From Pseudomonas marincola (GTDB lineage: Bacteria; Pseudomonadota; Gammaproteobacteria; Pseudomonadales; Pseudomonadaceae), in NCBI RefSeq assembly GCF_900116605.1, contig NZ_FPBC01000015.1, positions 52,837 through 116,836 on the forward strand: a stretch of DNA of 64,000 nucleotides, in the 5' to 3' direction. The notes under the pieces were generated by a model. It was not told the origin of the DNA, did no database searches, and saw nothing but the letters and a program-made list of their open reading frames with translations. The translations under genes and the position numbers were made by a program. This document shows positions 16,331-24,851 of the stretch, one piece after another (position 1 is the stretch's first letter; every line of letters starts with the position of its first letter).

Positions 16331-16382
16331 ACGCGCAGGCAAAGGCAATCCATTCGTCGAGATTGGGCAGAATGCCATCCTA

Positions 16383-16396
16383 TTGAGCTGGATCAA
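16383..16396 (+). promoter_or_regulatory. candidate ANR/FNR box upstream of oprG
   Basis: TTGAGCTGGATCAA differs from TTGATNNNNATCAA at one position. It lies 69 nt before the oprG ATG, near the expected -41.5 position if transcription starts about 30-40 nt before the gene. ANR control of oprG is established in P. aeruginosa. Confidence 0.7.
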
Positions 16397-16464
16397 CAAG
16401 CGCTTTTTACCAAGCCTTATGCTTATTCCATTCCCGATTTACAGCAACTCGATGGAGTTAATTA

Positions 16465-17145
16465 ATGAATAAGCAACTGTTTGCAGCTCCCCTTCTTGCG
16501 CTTGCCATGGTTGCACCGTTCGCTCAGGCGCACGAAGCCGGTGACATCATCGTTCGTGCCGGTGCAATTACCGTTGACCCGCACGAAGACAGCTCAGGCA
16601 TTGGCAGCCCGCTGGGTGACCTGGGTGGTCACGCAACTGTTGATAGCAGCACCCAGCTCGGTTTGAACTTCGCTTACATGATGACCGACCACTTGGGCCT
16701 CGAGTTGCTGGCAGCGACCCCGTTCTCACATGACATCGGCGTATCCGGCCTGCCCGGCGGCCTGGCCGGCCTCAACGGCAACCTTGGCGACGTTAAGCAA
16801 CTGCCGCCTACCCTGAGCCTGGTTTATTACCCGCTGGACAAGAACTATGCGTTCCAGCCTTACGTCGGCATCGGCATCAACTACACCGCGTTCTACGATG
16901 CATCGACTTCAGGCTCCGCAGAAGCCAAAGGTTTCAGCAATCTTGACGTCAGCGACTCATGGGGTGCGTCCGCACAGATCGGCGCCGACTACATGATCAA
17001 TGACAACTGGATGATCAACGGCCAGATCCGTTACATCGACATCGACACCAACGCCCACGTTGACCTGGCCGGTGTCGGCAACCTGAAAGTTAACGTTGAA
17101 GTTGATCCATGGGTTTACATGGTCGGCCTCGGCTACAAGTTCTGA
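16465..17145 (+). CDS. oprG: outer-membrane protein OprG (OmpW family)
   Basis: A 226-aa eight-stranded beta barrel with a Sec signal (cleavage after FAQA, near residue 22). It has the OmpW pattern HEAGDIIVRAGAITVDPHEDSS at the mature N-terminus, LGLELLAATPFSHDI, and a C-terminal strand ending in aromatic Phe (YMVGLGYKF) for BAM recognition. OmpW/OprG proteins pass small hydrophobic molecules across the outer membrane. GAGTTAATTA precedes the ATG, and a strong terminator follows. Confidence 0.95.
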   Translation: MNKQLFAAPLLALAMVAPFAQAHEAGDIIVRAGAITVDPHEDSSGIGSPLGDLGGHATVDSSTQLGLNFAYMMTDHLGLELLAATPFSHDIGVSGLPGGLAGLNGNLGDVKQLPPTLSLVYYPLDKNYAFQPYVGIGINYTAFYDASTSGSAEAKGFSNLDVSDSWGASAQIGADYMINDNWMINGQIRYIDIDTNAHVDLAGVGNLKVNVEVDPWVYMVGLGYKF

Positions 17146-17156
17146 GAACAATCTCA

Positions 17157-17195
17157 GGCACAAAAAAACCGGCTCAGTGCCGGTTTTTTTGTGCC
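17157..17195. terminator. bidirectional terminator between oprG and the epimerase gene
   Basis: The stem CCGG plus flanking GGCACAAAAAAA/TTTTTTTGTGCC makes a long inverted repeat with seven-residue A and T tracts on either side, so it can stop transcription from both directions. Confidence 0.93.
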
Positions 17196-17208
17196 GCGAA
17201 GAAAGTGA

Positions 17209-18138
17209 CTAAAGCCCCAGCAGGTTTTTCAGACCTTGCTTGATCGAGGTTTGCTCAGGCATTTGATAACGCGACTGCAAACGCGTGTTATCGGCGCGAG
17301 AGTGACGAATATCGCCGGCACGCGGCGCCTTGTAACTTACCTCCGGCAAGCCGCCAAACAGCTCGCCAATCGACTCGAGCAATTGATTGAGGCTGGTGGT
17401 TTGATTCCAGCCGACATTCAGCGCATCAACGCCGACGTCAGACGTCTTCAGGCCTTGCATCAGCAGGGCAACCAGATCGGCCACATAGAAGAAATCGCGG
17501 GTTTGCTCACCATCGCCAAATACGCTGATCGGCAAACTCTGCTGAGCGCGCTGGGTGAAGATACTGATCACCCCGGAATAAGGTGACGAGGGGTCCTGAC
17601 GCGGGCCGAAGATGTTGAAGAAGCGAAAAATCGCCGGCTCCAGACCGTGCTCACGGCGATAAAAGTCCAGATAGTACTCACTGGCCAATTTATCTGACGC
17701 ATAAGGCGTGAGCGGCGCTTTGGCGGTTTCCTCGACAATCGACTGGCCCTGACCATTACTGCCATAAATTGCCGCACTCGAGGCGAACACGACGCGCTTG
17801 AGCCCATGCAGGCGCATGGCTTCACAGATATTCAGGGTGCCGACGAAGTTGCTCTGATGCGTACTTACCGGGTCATCCACCGACGCCTGAACCGAGGCAA
17901 CTGCCGCCAGGTGCACGACCGCAGCACAACCGGCAACAGCGTCGGCAACAACGGCCGCGTCGGCGACATCGCCCTGGATAAACTGCAGTCGCGGGTTATC
18001 CAGCGGCAGGTTGTCGCGCTTGCCCATCGACAGGTTGTCGAGCACGCGCACGCTGCGCCCTTCAGCCAGCAGTGCATCAACCAGATGCGAGCCGATGAAG
18101 CCGGCCCCACCCGTAACAAGAACAGGTAAATCAGACAT
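17209..18138 (-). CDS. NAD-dependent epimerase/dehydratase (UDP-glucose 4-epimerase-like)
   Basis: An extended SDR of 309 aa: GGAGFIGS NAD motif (residues 10-17), catalytic Tyr146 and Lys150 (YASDK), and the nucleotide-sugar binding C-terminal domain. It matches the epimerase next to oprG in P. aeruginosa (from memory). It probably acts on UDP- or dTDP-sugars for surface polysaccharide, but the substrate is unknown. The ATG at 18138 overlaps the stop of the upstream gene by 8 nt (ATGTCTGA), so the two are co-translated. Confidence 0.88.
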   Translation of the reverse strand: MSDLPVLVTGGAGFIGSHLVDALLAEGRSVRVLDNLSMGKRDNLPLDNPRLQFIQGDVADAAVVADAVAGCAAVVHLAAVASVQASVDDPVSTHQSNFVGTLNICEAMRLHGLKRVVFASSAAIYGSNGQGQSIVEETAKAPLTPYASDKLASEYYLDFYRREHGLEPAIFRFFNIFGPRQDPSSPYSGVISIFTQRAQQSLPISVFGDGEQTRDFFYVADLVALLMQGLKTSDVGVDALNVGWNQTTSLNQLLESIGELFGGLPEVSYKAPRAGDIRHSRADNTRLQSRYQMPEQTSIKQGLKNLLGL

Positions 18139-19015
18139 GGCGGTAATAATAGTCCAGTAGATTAGGCAGTCCCGCACGCCAGGCGCGGGGTTTTATGCCA
18201 AAGGTATGAAGGATTTTTTTGCAAGCCAACACCGCGTGCTGCGGCTCTTCGGACGCATCGGGGCGTGCGACGTGGGCTTGCGGGGTGATTTCCTCAACCA
18301 AACTACTGCGGAAGTTACGCGCCTCACTCAGGGCAGCCTGCCCTAACGCCAGCGAGGTGGTCGCCTCGTGGCCGCCGTAGTGGTAAGTCCCCCACAGCGG
18401 AGTCATGCAATCCAGTTGCTTGAGTACCGCGAGTATCACCCGCGCGGCGTCATCAATTGGCGTCGGATTACCGCGCCGGTCATCTGCCAGATACAACGCC
18501 TCATCACGCTCGGCGCGGCTCAGGAAACGCCCCAGCAGCCCCTCAGGGGTGCCGTCCAGAAGCCAGCCAAAGCGCAACAGCACATGCCGCGGGCAGGTAG
18601 CGCGGACACTTTGCTCAAGGTATCGCATGGCCTGACCATGCAAACCCAAAGGTGCAGGCTCGTCTTTTTCACTGTAAGCAGTCGCCCGCGAGCCATCGAA
18701 TACGCGATAGCTAGAAGGCTGAATCAGCATGATTTCATGGTGTTTGCACAGCTCGGCCAGACGCTCGACCGCCCGCTGCTGCTCGTTGAAGCGCGCAGGG
18801 GTCACCGTCTCGGCCTGAAACCAGTCGAAGTAATACGCCAGATTGATCAGGGCATCCGGGCGAGTCTCATCGAGCAACTGAGTCAGGCTGGCAGCATCCC
18901 AACCCGACTCCGGCGGCTTGGGTGCCAGAAAGCCAATGTCTTCCTCGGCGCCCTGCTGAATCAGCGCCTGCCCCAGCACATTGCCACCACCTAACAGCAT
19001 CAAACGCATTCGCAT
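18131..19015 (-). CDS. RmlD-like NAD(P)-binding sugar-nucleotide reductase homolog
   Basis: A 294-aa Rossmann protein with glycine-rich MLLGGGNVLGQALIQ at the N-terminus. It has INLAYYFDWF and IQPSSYRVFDG where SDR proteins have the active-site strand; the classic YxxxK is weak (the local sequence is AYSEKDEPAP.GLHGQAMRYLE), so it may be an atypical or non-catalytic member. It forms a tight pair with the epimerase gene. Starts at 19015 or 19009 are both possible. Confidence 0.8.
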   Translation of the reverse strand: MRMRLMLLGGGNVLGQALIQQGAEEDIGFLAPKPPESGWDAASLTQLLDETRPDALINLAYYFDWFQAETVTPARFNEQQRAVERLAELCKHHEIMLIQPSSYRVFDGSRATAYSEKDEPAPLGLHGQAMRYLEQSVRATCPRHVLLRFGWLLDGTPEGLLGRFLSRAERDEALYLADDRRGNPTPIDDAARVILAVLKQLDCMTPLWGTYHYGGHEATTSLALGQAALSEARNFRSSLVEEITPQAHVARPDASEEPQHAVLACKKILHTFGIKPRAWRAGLPNLLDYYYRHV

Positions 19016-19307
19016 AATCGATAGCTATCTCAGCAATCAGTACGGTTATAAATAAGAGAAAGCTAACAAAGCTTCTGTGAGGTCACATAACTTGCATACT
19101 AAAGCTCAGGCGAGCAAAAACAAAATCAGGTCACATGAAAACGCCCACTTAACGCGGGCAGATAAAGTATCACATGACCCACGTCAGTTTAGTTTGATTA
19201 AGTCGCGCTATTGCCGGGTCGCCACGCCCATCGCCGCCCTTCGGATGGCACGGGTCAAGTCCGGATTATTGATTACGCTTAGGTAACCTTCAAAAAGGAT
19301 CAACATC
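19016..19307. other. A/T-rich intergenic region at a synteny joint
   Basis: There is no supported gene here. It contains two AGGTCACAT words (19079, 19130) and a related TCACATGACC (about 19171). A reading frame of 69 codons (19077-19286) lacks a ribosome site and resembles no family. The downstream end gives AAAGGAT before the next ATG. Confidence 0.6.
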
Positions 19308-19769
19308 ATGCGCATAAATACACTACTGGTTGGCGCGGTTGTTTCATTGGTTTGCCTGAACGCCAACGCGATTGACAGCAAATACCGGGAGAAACTCGAA
19401 CGCTCCGGGTGCACTCAGATATCCGAGATGCAAGGCTGCGACATCAATAAAACCAAAGCCGAAAATGCCAAAGCGGGTTACGGCAGCAGCCAGACCGAAG
19501 CCACCCCAAAAGCCAGCACTGGGCACGGTGACCGACAGCTGACGGCAGTAAGTGACGAAGGGCAAACCGTCGCGAAAATCCGTATCGACTCGAAAAATCA
19601 GGTCTGGGTCAACGGCAAGTCGGTGAAAGCCAAACACACCGGCGGCGCGCTGCATTTCCAGCAAGGCATGATCACCTACACCGTAACCGACAATCCCGAT
19701 GCCGACAGCTTCTGGATGGACACCGATGCGGGCACCAAGGGTGACATCAAAGCCCAGGGTGGCATGTAA
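19308..19769 (+). CDS. secreted hypothetical protein
   Basis: A 153-aa protein I do not recognise. It has a good Sec signal (MRINTLLVGAVVSLVCLNANA, cleavage after residue 21). Two Cys lie at about residues 35 and 44 (SGCTQ...QGCDI), likely a disulfide, followed by a Lys/Ala/Ser-rich linker and a beta-type C-terminus with VAKIRIDSKNQVWVNGK. AAGGA precedes the ATG. It stands alone between the SDR pair and ssb and is read in the opposite direction to both. No function is proposed. Confidence 0.75.
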   Translation: MRINTLLVGAVVSLVCLNANAIDSKYREKLERSGCTQISEMQGCDINKTKAENAKAGYGSSQTEATPKASTGHGDRQLTAVSDEGQTVAKIRIDSKNQVWVNGKSVKAKHTGGALHFQQGMITYTVTDNPDADSFWMDTDAGTKGDIKAQGGM

Positions 19770-19840
19770 GCGCGATCAGCCCCACTCAACGCTGCACTGC
19801 CCGTGCAATGAGTGTCGCCATTTCAATTGAGCAGAAACGA

Positions 19841-19866
19841 TGAAGCCCCCGTAAACGGAGGCTTCA
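19841..19866 (-). terminator. terminator after ssb
   Basis: The stem TGAAGCC-CCGT/ACGG-GGCTTCA is a near-perfect inverted repeat 35 nt beyond the ssb stop, followed on the minus strand by TCGTTTCTG. It may also serve the convergent hypothetical gene. Confidence 0.75.
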
Positions 19867-19900
19867 TCAACAGCTTTTAGATGATTACATCATCCGTTAC

Positions 19901-20392
19901 TTAGAACGGGATGTCGTCATCGAAGCTGTCGTAGTCAGCGGCTGGCTGAGGAGCCGGCGCAGGACGTGGCGCAGCCTGAGGCTGTGGTGCACGTTGTTGC
20001 GGCGCAGGACGCTGCTGACGTGGAGCGGAATCACCACTGTCGTTGTTCGGACGGCCGCCGAGCAGTTGCATGGTGCCTTGCATGTCGACCACGATTTCGG
20101 TGGTGTAACGCTTGATACCGTCTTTTTCCCACTCACGGGTCTGCAGCTTGCCTTCGATGTAGACCTGCGAACCTTTACGCAGGTACTCGCCAGCAATTTC
20201 AGCCACTTTGCCGAACATTGAAACCCGGTGCCATTCGGTCTTCTCGACCTTCTGACCGGTTTGCTTGTCGGTCCACTGCTCACTGGTAGCCAGGCTCAGG
20301 TTGGTAACCGCGTTACCGTTTGGCAGGTAGCGGGTCTCCGGATCTTGTCCGCAGGTACCGACCAGAATGACTTTGTTAACCCCACGGGCCAT
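19901..20392 (-). CDS. ssb: single-stranded DNA-binding protein
   Basis: A 163-aa protein: N-terminal OB fold (about residues 1-110) with GTCGQDPETRYLPNG and TEWHRVSMFGKVAEIAGEYL, then a Gln/Pro/Arg-rich disordered linker and the acidic tip DDDIPF that recruits replication and repair proteins. It binds ssDNA as a tetramer in replication, recombination and repair. It lies 17 nt after the MFS gene, in the same direction, and uvrA starts divergently beyond that gene. Confidence 0.97.
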   Translation of the reverse strand: MARGVNKVILVGTCGQDPETRYLPNGNAVTNLSLATSEQWTDKQTGQKVEKTEWHRVSMFGKVAEIAGEYLRKGSQVYIEGKLQTREWEKDGIKRYTTEIVVDMQGTMQLLGGRPNNDSGDSAPRQQRPAPQQRAPQPQAAPRPAPAPQPAADYDSFDDDIPF

Positions 20393-20409
20393 AACGTTCT
20401 CCTAAGCTT

Positions 20410-21798
20410 TCAGCTCATCACCGGGGCTGATCCAATCAAGCGATCCAGTGACGGGCGATCCAATTGTTGAGTATCCACTTTGATGTAGATGGCTGACTCA
20501 TCGGCCACTACGACAGCATCCGCCACACCGGGCTCTGCCATTAAACGTTCGACCAATCCGACATCTTGCAGCGAGGCTGCGCTCAACGGCAAGCGCAGGC
20601 TGGTTACGTATGGAGGTTCCTTCATATTAACAGCAAAGATGAGCCAAAGAAGCGCCATTGCCGCACACCCGATGAATACACCTGAAAGTCCGTAATGCTG
20701 ATACATCCAGCCACCGACAATGCCACCGATCGCGGCCCCGAGAAACTGACTGGTCGAGTACACGCCCATCGCGGTGCCCTTGCCGCCTGCGGGGGCCACC
20801 TTACTGATTAACGATGGCAGCGAAGCTTCGAGCAGGTTGAATGCGGTGAAGAACACGACCTGACCGATCACCAGCGCTTGCAGACTCGTGCCGAACTCGA
20901 AGAAATAAAGCTCGCACAGCATCAGCACCGCGACTGCGCCGACCAGCACGCGCTTCATCTGGCGTTTTTTCTCGGCATAGATAATGAACGGCACCATGCC
21001 GAAGAAGCCGATCAGCAAGGCGGTCAGGTACACCCACCAGTGCTGCTCTTTAGGCAAGTTGCCCTGCTCAACCAGCGCCAGCGGCAGCGCTACAAAGCTC
21101 GCCATGAGAATGGCGTGCAGTGCCAGAATCCCCAGATCGAGGCGCAGCAGATCCGGATTTTTCAGCGTCGGGATCAGCGCTTGCTTGGCCACGCCCGACT
21201 CACGGTGCTGCAGCGGCCCTGCAGAAGACGGCACCACGAAGGCAATAATCAACATGCCGACAATCGCCAGACCAGCGGTCGCCAAAAATAATCCGGAGAG
21301 TCCGAATGCGCGCGTCAGCAACGGCCCGACCACCATCGCCACGGCGAACGACAGGCCAATACTCATGCCGATCATGGCCATCGACTTGGTTCGGTGTTGC
21401 TCGCGTGTGAGGTCCGAAAGCAAGGCCATGACCGCCGCAGAAATAGCGCCTGCGCCTTGCAGCACGCGGCCTGCAATAACACCCCAGATAGAATCCGCGC
21501 CTGCGGCCAGCACACTGCCGGCGGCAAAAATCAGCAGCCCGAGATAGATAACCGGACGCCGGCCGATACGATCAGAAATCACCCCGAACGGGATTTGGAA
21601 AAAGGCCTGAGTCAGGCCGTAAGCGCCAATGGCCAAACCGATAAGCGCGGGCGTACTGCCCTTGAGGTCCATTCCATAGGTAGCTAACACCGGCAAAACC
21701 ATGAACATGCCGAGCATACGAAAGGCAAAAACCATTGCCAGACCACCCGCCGCACGGGTTTCGCTACCACTCATACGCTCGCTGTGCAGATCGTGCAT
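20410..21798 (-). CDS. MFS transporter with C-terminal cytoplasmic extension
   Basis: A 462-aa major facilitator with 12 predicted TM helices (about residues 15-395). Motif A is GVISDRIGRRPVIYLG after TM2. The C-terminal tail (about 395-462) is soluble and resembles an ACT/HMA-like fold (DVGLVERLMAEPGVADAVVVADESAIYIKVD). The substrate is unknown; an efflux role is likely by family. In other pseudomonads the same MFS-ssb-uvrA block is seen (from memory). AGGG lies 9 nt before the ATG. Confidence 0.9.
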   Translation of the reverse strand: MHDLHSERMSGSETRAAGGLAMVFAFRMLGMFMVLPVLATYGMDLKGSTPALIGLAIGAYGLTQAFFQIPFGVISDRIGRRPVIYLGLLIFAAGSVLAAGADSIWGVIAGRVLQGAGAISAAVMALLSDLTREQHRTKSMAMIGMSIGLSFAVAMVVGPLLTRAFGLSGLFLATAGLAIVGMLIIAFVVPSSAGPLQHRESGVAKQALIPTLKNPDLLRLDLGILALHAILMASFVALPLALVEQGNLPKEQHWWVYLTALLIGFFGMVPFIIYAEKKRQMKRVLVGAVAVLMLCELYFFEFGTSLQALVIGQVVFFTAFNLLEASLPSLISKVAPAGGKGTAMGVYSTSQFLGAAIGGIVGGWMYQHYGLSGVFIGCAAMALLWLIFAVNMKEPPYVTSLRLPLSAASLQDVGLVERLMAEPGVADAVVVADESAIYIKVDTQQLDRPSLDRLIGSAPVMS

Positions 21799-21866
21799 TG
21801 AATTGACCCTATTCGAACAAGCCGACGATTCTACCAGTCATCTAACCTGCGGCACAGGAGCGCACT

Positions 21867-21896
21867 TTGCCGCAGGGGGCGTCCCGGCCGTATACT
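21867..21896 (+). promoter_or_regulatory. candidate sigma70 promoter of uvrA
   Basis: TTGCCG and TATACT are 18 nt apart, about 38 nt before the GTG start. I looked for a LexA box (CTG-N10-CAG) across 21799-21933 and found none. Confidence 0.5.
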
Positions 21897-21933
21897 TGAT
21901 CGTTTCTCCGCCCGCCAAGCGAGGCCGCTGTTT

Positions 21934-24783
21934 GTGGACAAGATTCTGATACGTGGGGCCAGAACCCATAACCTGAAGAATATCGACCTGACTCTGCCGC
22001 GGGACAAGCTGATTGTCATCACCGGCTTGTCTGGCTCGGGCAAGTCATCACTGGCGTTCGACACGCTTTATGCAGAAGGCCAGCGCCGTTACGTCGAATC
22101 ACTTTCGGCGTATGCCCGGCAGTTCCTGTCGATGATGGAAAAACCCGACGTCGACACGATCGAAGGTTTGTCGCCGGCTATCTCCATCGAGCAAAAGTCG
22201 ACATCGCACAACCCGCGATCGACTGTCGGCACAATCACCGAAATCTACGACTACCTGCGTCTGCTGTATGCACGCGCGGGTATTCCGCGCTGCCCGGATC
22301 ACGACGTTCCGCTGGAAGCGCAAACCGTCAGCCAGATGGTTGATCAGGCGCTGGCATTGCCCGAAGGCAGCAAGTTGATGCTGTTGGCACCAGTTGTGCG
22401 CGAGCGCAAAGGTGAGCACCTCTCAGTATTCGAGGAGCTGCGCGCCCAGGGTTTTGTGCGCGCCCGCATCAATGGCCGGCTGCATGAGCTTGATGAGCTG
22501 CCCAAGCTGGATAAACAGAAGAAGCACAGCATTGATGTGGTCGTTGACCGTTTCAAGGTGCGTGCAGACCTGCAACAGCGCCTGGCCGAGTCGTTCGAGA
22601 CCGCGCTGAATCTGGCTGACGGTATTGCGCTCATCGCGCCAATGGATGACGAAGACAGCGACCTCAAAGAGATTATCTTCTCCGCCCGTTTCGCCTGCCC
22701 GCATTGCGGCCATTCGATCAGCGAGCTTGAGCCGAAGCTGTTCTCGTTCAACAACCCCGCAGGCGCCTGCCCTTCTTGCGACGGCCTGGGTGTTAAGCAA
22801 TTCTTCGACACCAAGCGCCTGATCAACGGCGAGATGACCTTGGCCGAAGGCGCGATTCGCGGCTGGGACCGGCGCAACGTTTATTACTTCCAGATGCTCG
22901 GCTCGCTGTCGGCGCATTACGGTTTCAGCCTGGAAATACCCTTCGACGATCTCAGTGCCGAGCATCAGAAAGTCATTCTGTTCGGCAGCGGCACGCAAGC
23001 GGTTGATTTCCGCTACCTCAATGATCGTGGCGATATCGTTAAACGCTCGCACCCGTTCGAAGGCATCGTGCCGAACCTCGATCGCCGTTACCGCGAGACC
23101 GAATCGAGCAGCGTGCGCGAAGAACTCGGCAAGCTGCTCAGCACTCAACCGTGCCCGGACTGTTGCGGTGCGCGTCTGCGCCGTGAAGCCCGCCATGTGT
23201 GGGTCGGTGAACGCACGCTGCCGGCGGTGACCGGTTTGCCGATTGGCGATGCAGCTGAATATTTCAGCAGCCTTACCCTGCCCGGCCGCCGTGGTGAAAT
23301 TGCCGACAAGATTCTCAAAGAGATCTGCCAGCGCCTGCAGTTTCTGGTCAACGTCGGTCTCGATTACCTGACGCTTGATCGCAGCGCCGACACGCTCTCG
23401 GGCGGTGAAGCTCAGCGTATTCGTCTGGCCAGCCAGATTGGCGCCGGCCTGGTCGGGGTGATGTACATCCTCGACGAGCCGTCGATTGGCCTGCATCAGC
23501 GTGACAACGAGCGCCTGCTCGGCACGCTGCGCCATCTGCGCGACATCGGCAACACGGTAATTGTTGTCGAGCACGACGAAGACGCCATTCGCATGGCTGA
23601 CTACGTGGTTGATATCGGCCCGGGTGCCGGCGTACACGGCGGTCGTATCGTTGCCGAAGGCACTGCGGCCGAAGTGATGGCGCATCCGGATTCGCTGACC
23701 GGGAAATACCTGTCGGGTCGGGTCAAGATCGCCGTACCGAACAAGCGCACGCCGCCGAACCGCAAACAGCTGCTGAAGATCAAAGGTGCTCGCGGCAACA
23801 ACCTGCGCAACGTCAATCTGGAAATTCCAATTGGCCTGCTGACGTGCGTCACCGGCGTTTCCGGCTCGGGCAAGTCGACACTGATCAACAACACGCTTTA
23901 CCCGTTGAGCGCCACTGCACTGAACGGTGCGACGACGCTGGAAGCCTCGGCACATGACAGCTGCGATGGTTTGCAGCATCTGGATAAAGTCGTCGACATC
24001 GACCAAAGCCCAATTGGTCGCACGCCGCGCTCGAACCCGGCCACGTACACCGGCTTGTTCACCCCAATTCGTGAGCTGTTTGCCGGCGTGCCGGAATCGC
24101 GCTCACGCGGTTACGGGCCGGGCCGCTTCTCGTTCAACGTCAAGGGCGGACGCTGTGAAGCCTGCCAGGGCGATGGCGTGATCAAGGTCGAAATGCACTT
24201 CCTGCCGGATATCTACGTGCCGTGCGACGTGTGCAAGGGCAAGCGCTACAACCGCGAAACCCTGGAAGTGAAGTACAAGGGCAAGAGCATCACCGAGGTG
24301 CTCGACATGACCATCGAGGAAGCCCGTGACTTCTTCGACGCCGTGCCGGCCCTGTCGCGCAAACTGCAAACCCTGATTGATGTAGGCCTGTCTTACATCA
24401 AGCTCGGCCAGAGCGCGACGACGTTGTCTGGCGGTGAAGCGCAGCGGGTTAAGCTGTCGCGCGAGCTGTCCAAGCGCGACACGGGTAAGACCCTGTATAT
24501 CCTCGATGAGCCGACCACAGGCCTGCACTTTGCGGATATTCAGCAGCTTCTAGAAGTCCTCCATCGCCTGCGTGACCACGGCAACACTGTGGTGGTGATC
24601 GAGCACAACCTCGACGTGATCAAGACTGCCGACTGGCTGGTGGATCTCGGCCCCGAAGGCGGCTCAAAAGGTGGCCAGATCATTGCGGTCGGCACACCTG
24701 AAGAAGTCGCCGGCATGGAGCAGTCACACACCGGCCACTTCCTCAAGCCACTGCTTGAGCGTGACCGCGACCAGCCCGCCTGA
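21934..24783 (+). CDS. uvrA: excinuclease ABC subunit UvrA
   Basis: The 949-aa damage-recognition ATPase of nucleotide excision repair, acting as a dimer with UvrB. It shows two ABC modules: Walker A GLSGSGKSS (about residue 31) and GVSGSGKST (about 646), each with LSGGEAQR signatures, and zinc modules CPHC...CPSC (about 253-282) and CEAC...CDVC (about 743-768). The start is GTG at 21934 because the protein then begins MDKILIRGARTHNL as in close homologs. It is a single-gene unit with a strong terminator. Confidence 0.98.
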   Translation: MDKILIRGARTHNLKNIDLTLPRDKLIVITGLSGSGKSSLAFDTLYAEGQRRYVESLSAYARQFLSMMEKPDVDTIEGLSPAISIEQKSTSHNPRSTVGTITEIYDYLRLLYARAGIPRCPDHDVPLEAQTVSQMVDQALALPEGSKLMLLAPVVRERKGEHLSVFEELRAQGFVRARINGRLHELDELPKLDKQKKHSIDVVVDRFKVRADLQQRLAESFETALNLADGIALIAPMDDEDSDLKEIIFSARFACPHCGHSISELEPKLFSFNNPAGACPSCDGLGVKQFFDTKRLINGEMTLAEGAIRGWDRRNVYYFQMLGSLSAHYGFSLEIPFDDLSAEHQKVILFGSGTQAVDFRYLNDRGDIVKRSHPFEGIVPNLDRRYRETESSSVREELGKLLSTQPCPDCCGARLRREARHVWVGERTLPAVTGLPIGDAAEYFSSLTLPGRRGEIADKILKEICQRLQFLVNVGLDYLTLDRSADTLSGGEAQRIRLASQIGAGLVGVMYILDEPSIGLHQRDNERLLGTLRHLRDIGNTVIVVEHDEDAIRMADYVVDIGPGAGVHGGRIVAEGTAAEVMAHPDSLTGKYLSGRVKIAVPNKRTPPNRKQLLKIKGARGNNLRNVNLEIPIGLLTCVTGVSGSGKSTLINNTLYPLSATALNGATTLEASAHDSCDGLQHLDKVVDIDQSPIGRTPRSNPATYTGLFTPIRELFAGVPESRSRGYGPGRFSFNVKGGRCEACQGDGVIKVEMHFLPDIYVPCDVCKGKRYNRETLEVKYKGKSITEVLDMTIEEARDFFDAVPALSRKLQTLIDVGLSYIKLGQSATTLSGGEAQRVKLSRELSKRDTGKTLYILDEPTTGLHFADIQQLLEVLHRLRDHGNTVVVIEHNLDVIKTADWLVDLGPEGGSKGGQIIAVGTPEEVAGMEQSHTGHFLKPLLERDRDQPA

Positions 24784-24799
24784 GGTAAACCGCAGGCAA

Positions 24800-24839
24800 T
24801 AAAAATCCCCCGCACGCCAGGCCTGCGGGGGATTTTTTT
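24800..24839. terminator. bidirectional terminator between uvrA and ftnA
   Basis: AAAAATCCCCCGCA and TGCGGGGGATTTTTTT form a 14-bp inverted repeat with a 9-nt loop and A/T tracts on both sides, at the tail-to-tail joint. Confidence 0.96.
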
Positions 24840-24851
24840 GCGCCTTGAAAA

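Noticed and set aside
19077..19286. A 69-codon frame before the orphan secreted gene
   Set aside because: Basic, low-complexity product, no ribosome site, no resemblance to any family; it lies in an A/T-rich regulatory region.
21799..21933. LexA (SOS) box before uvrA
   Set aside because: No CTG-N10-CAG match was found on reading this interval; only a sigma70-like promoter is seen.
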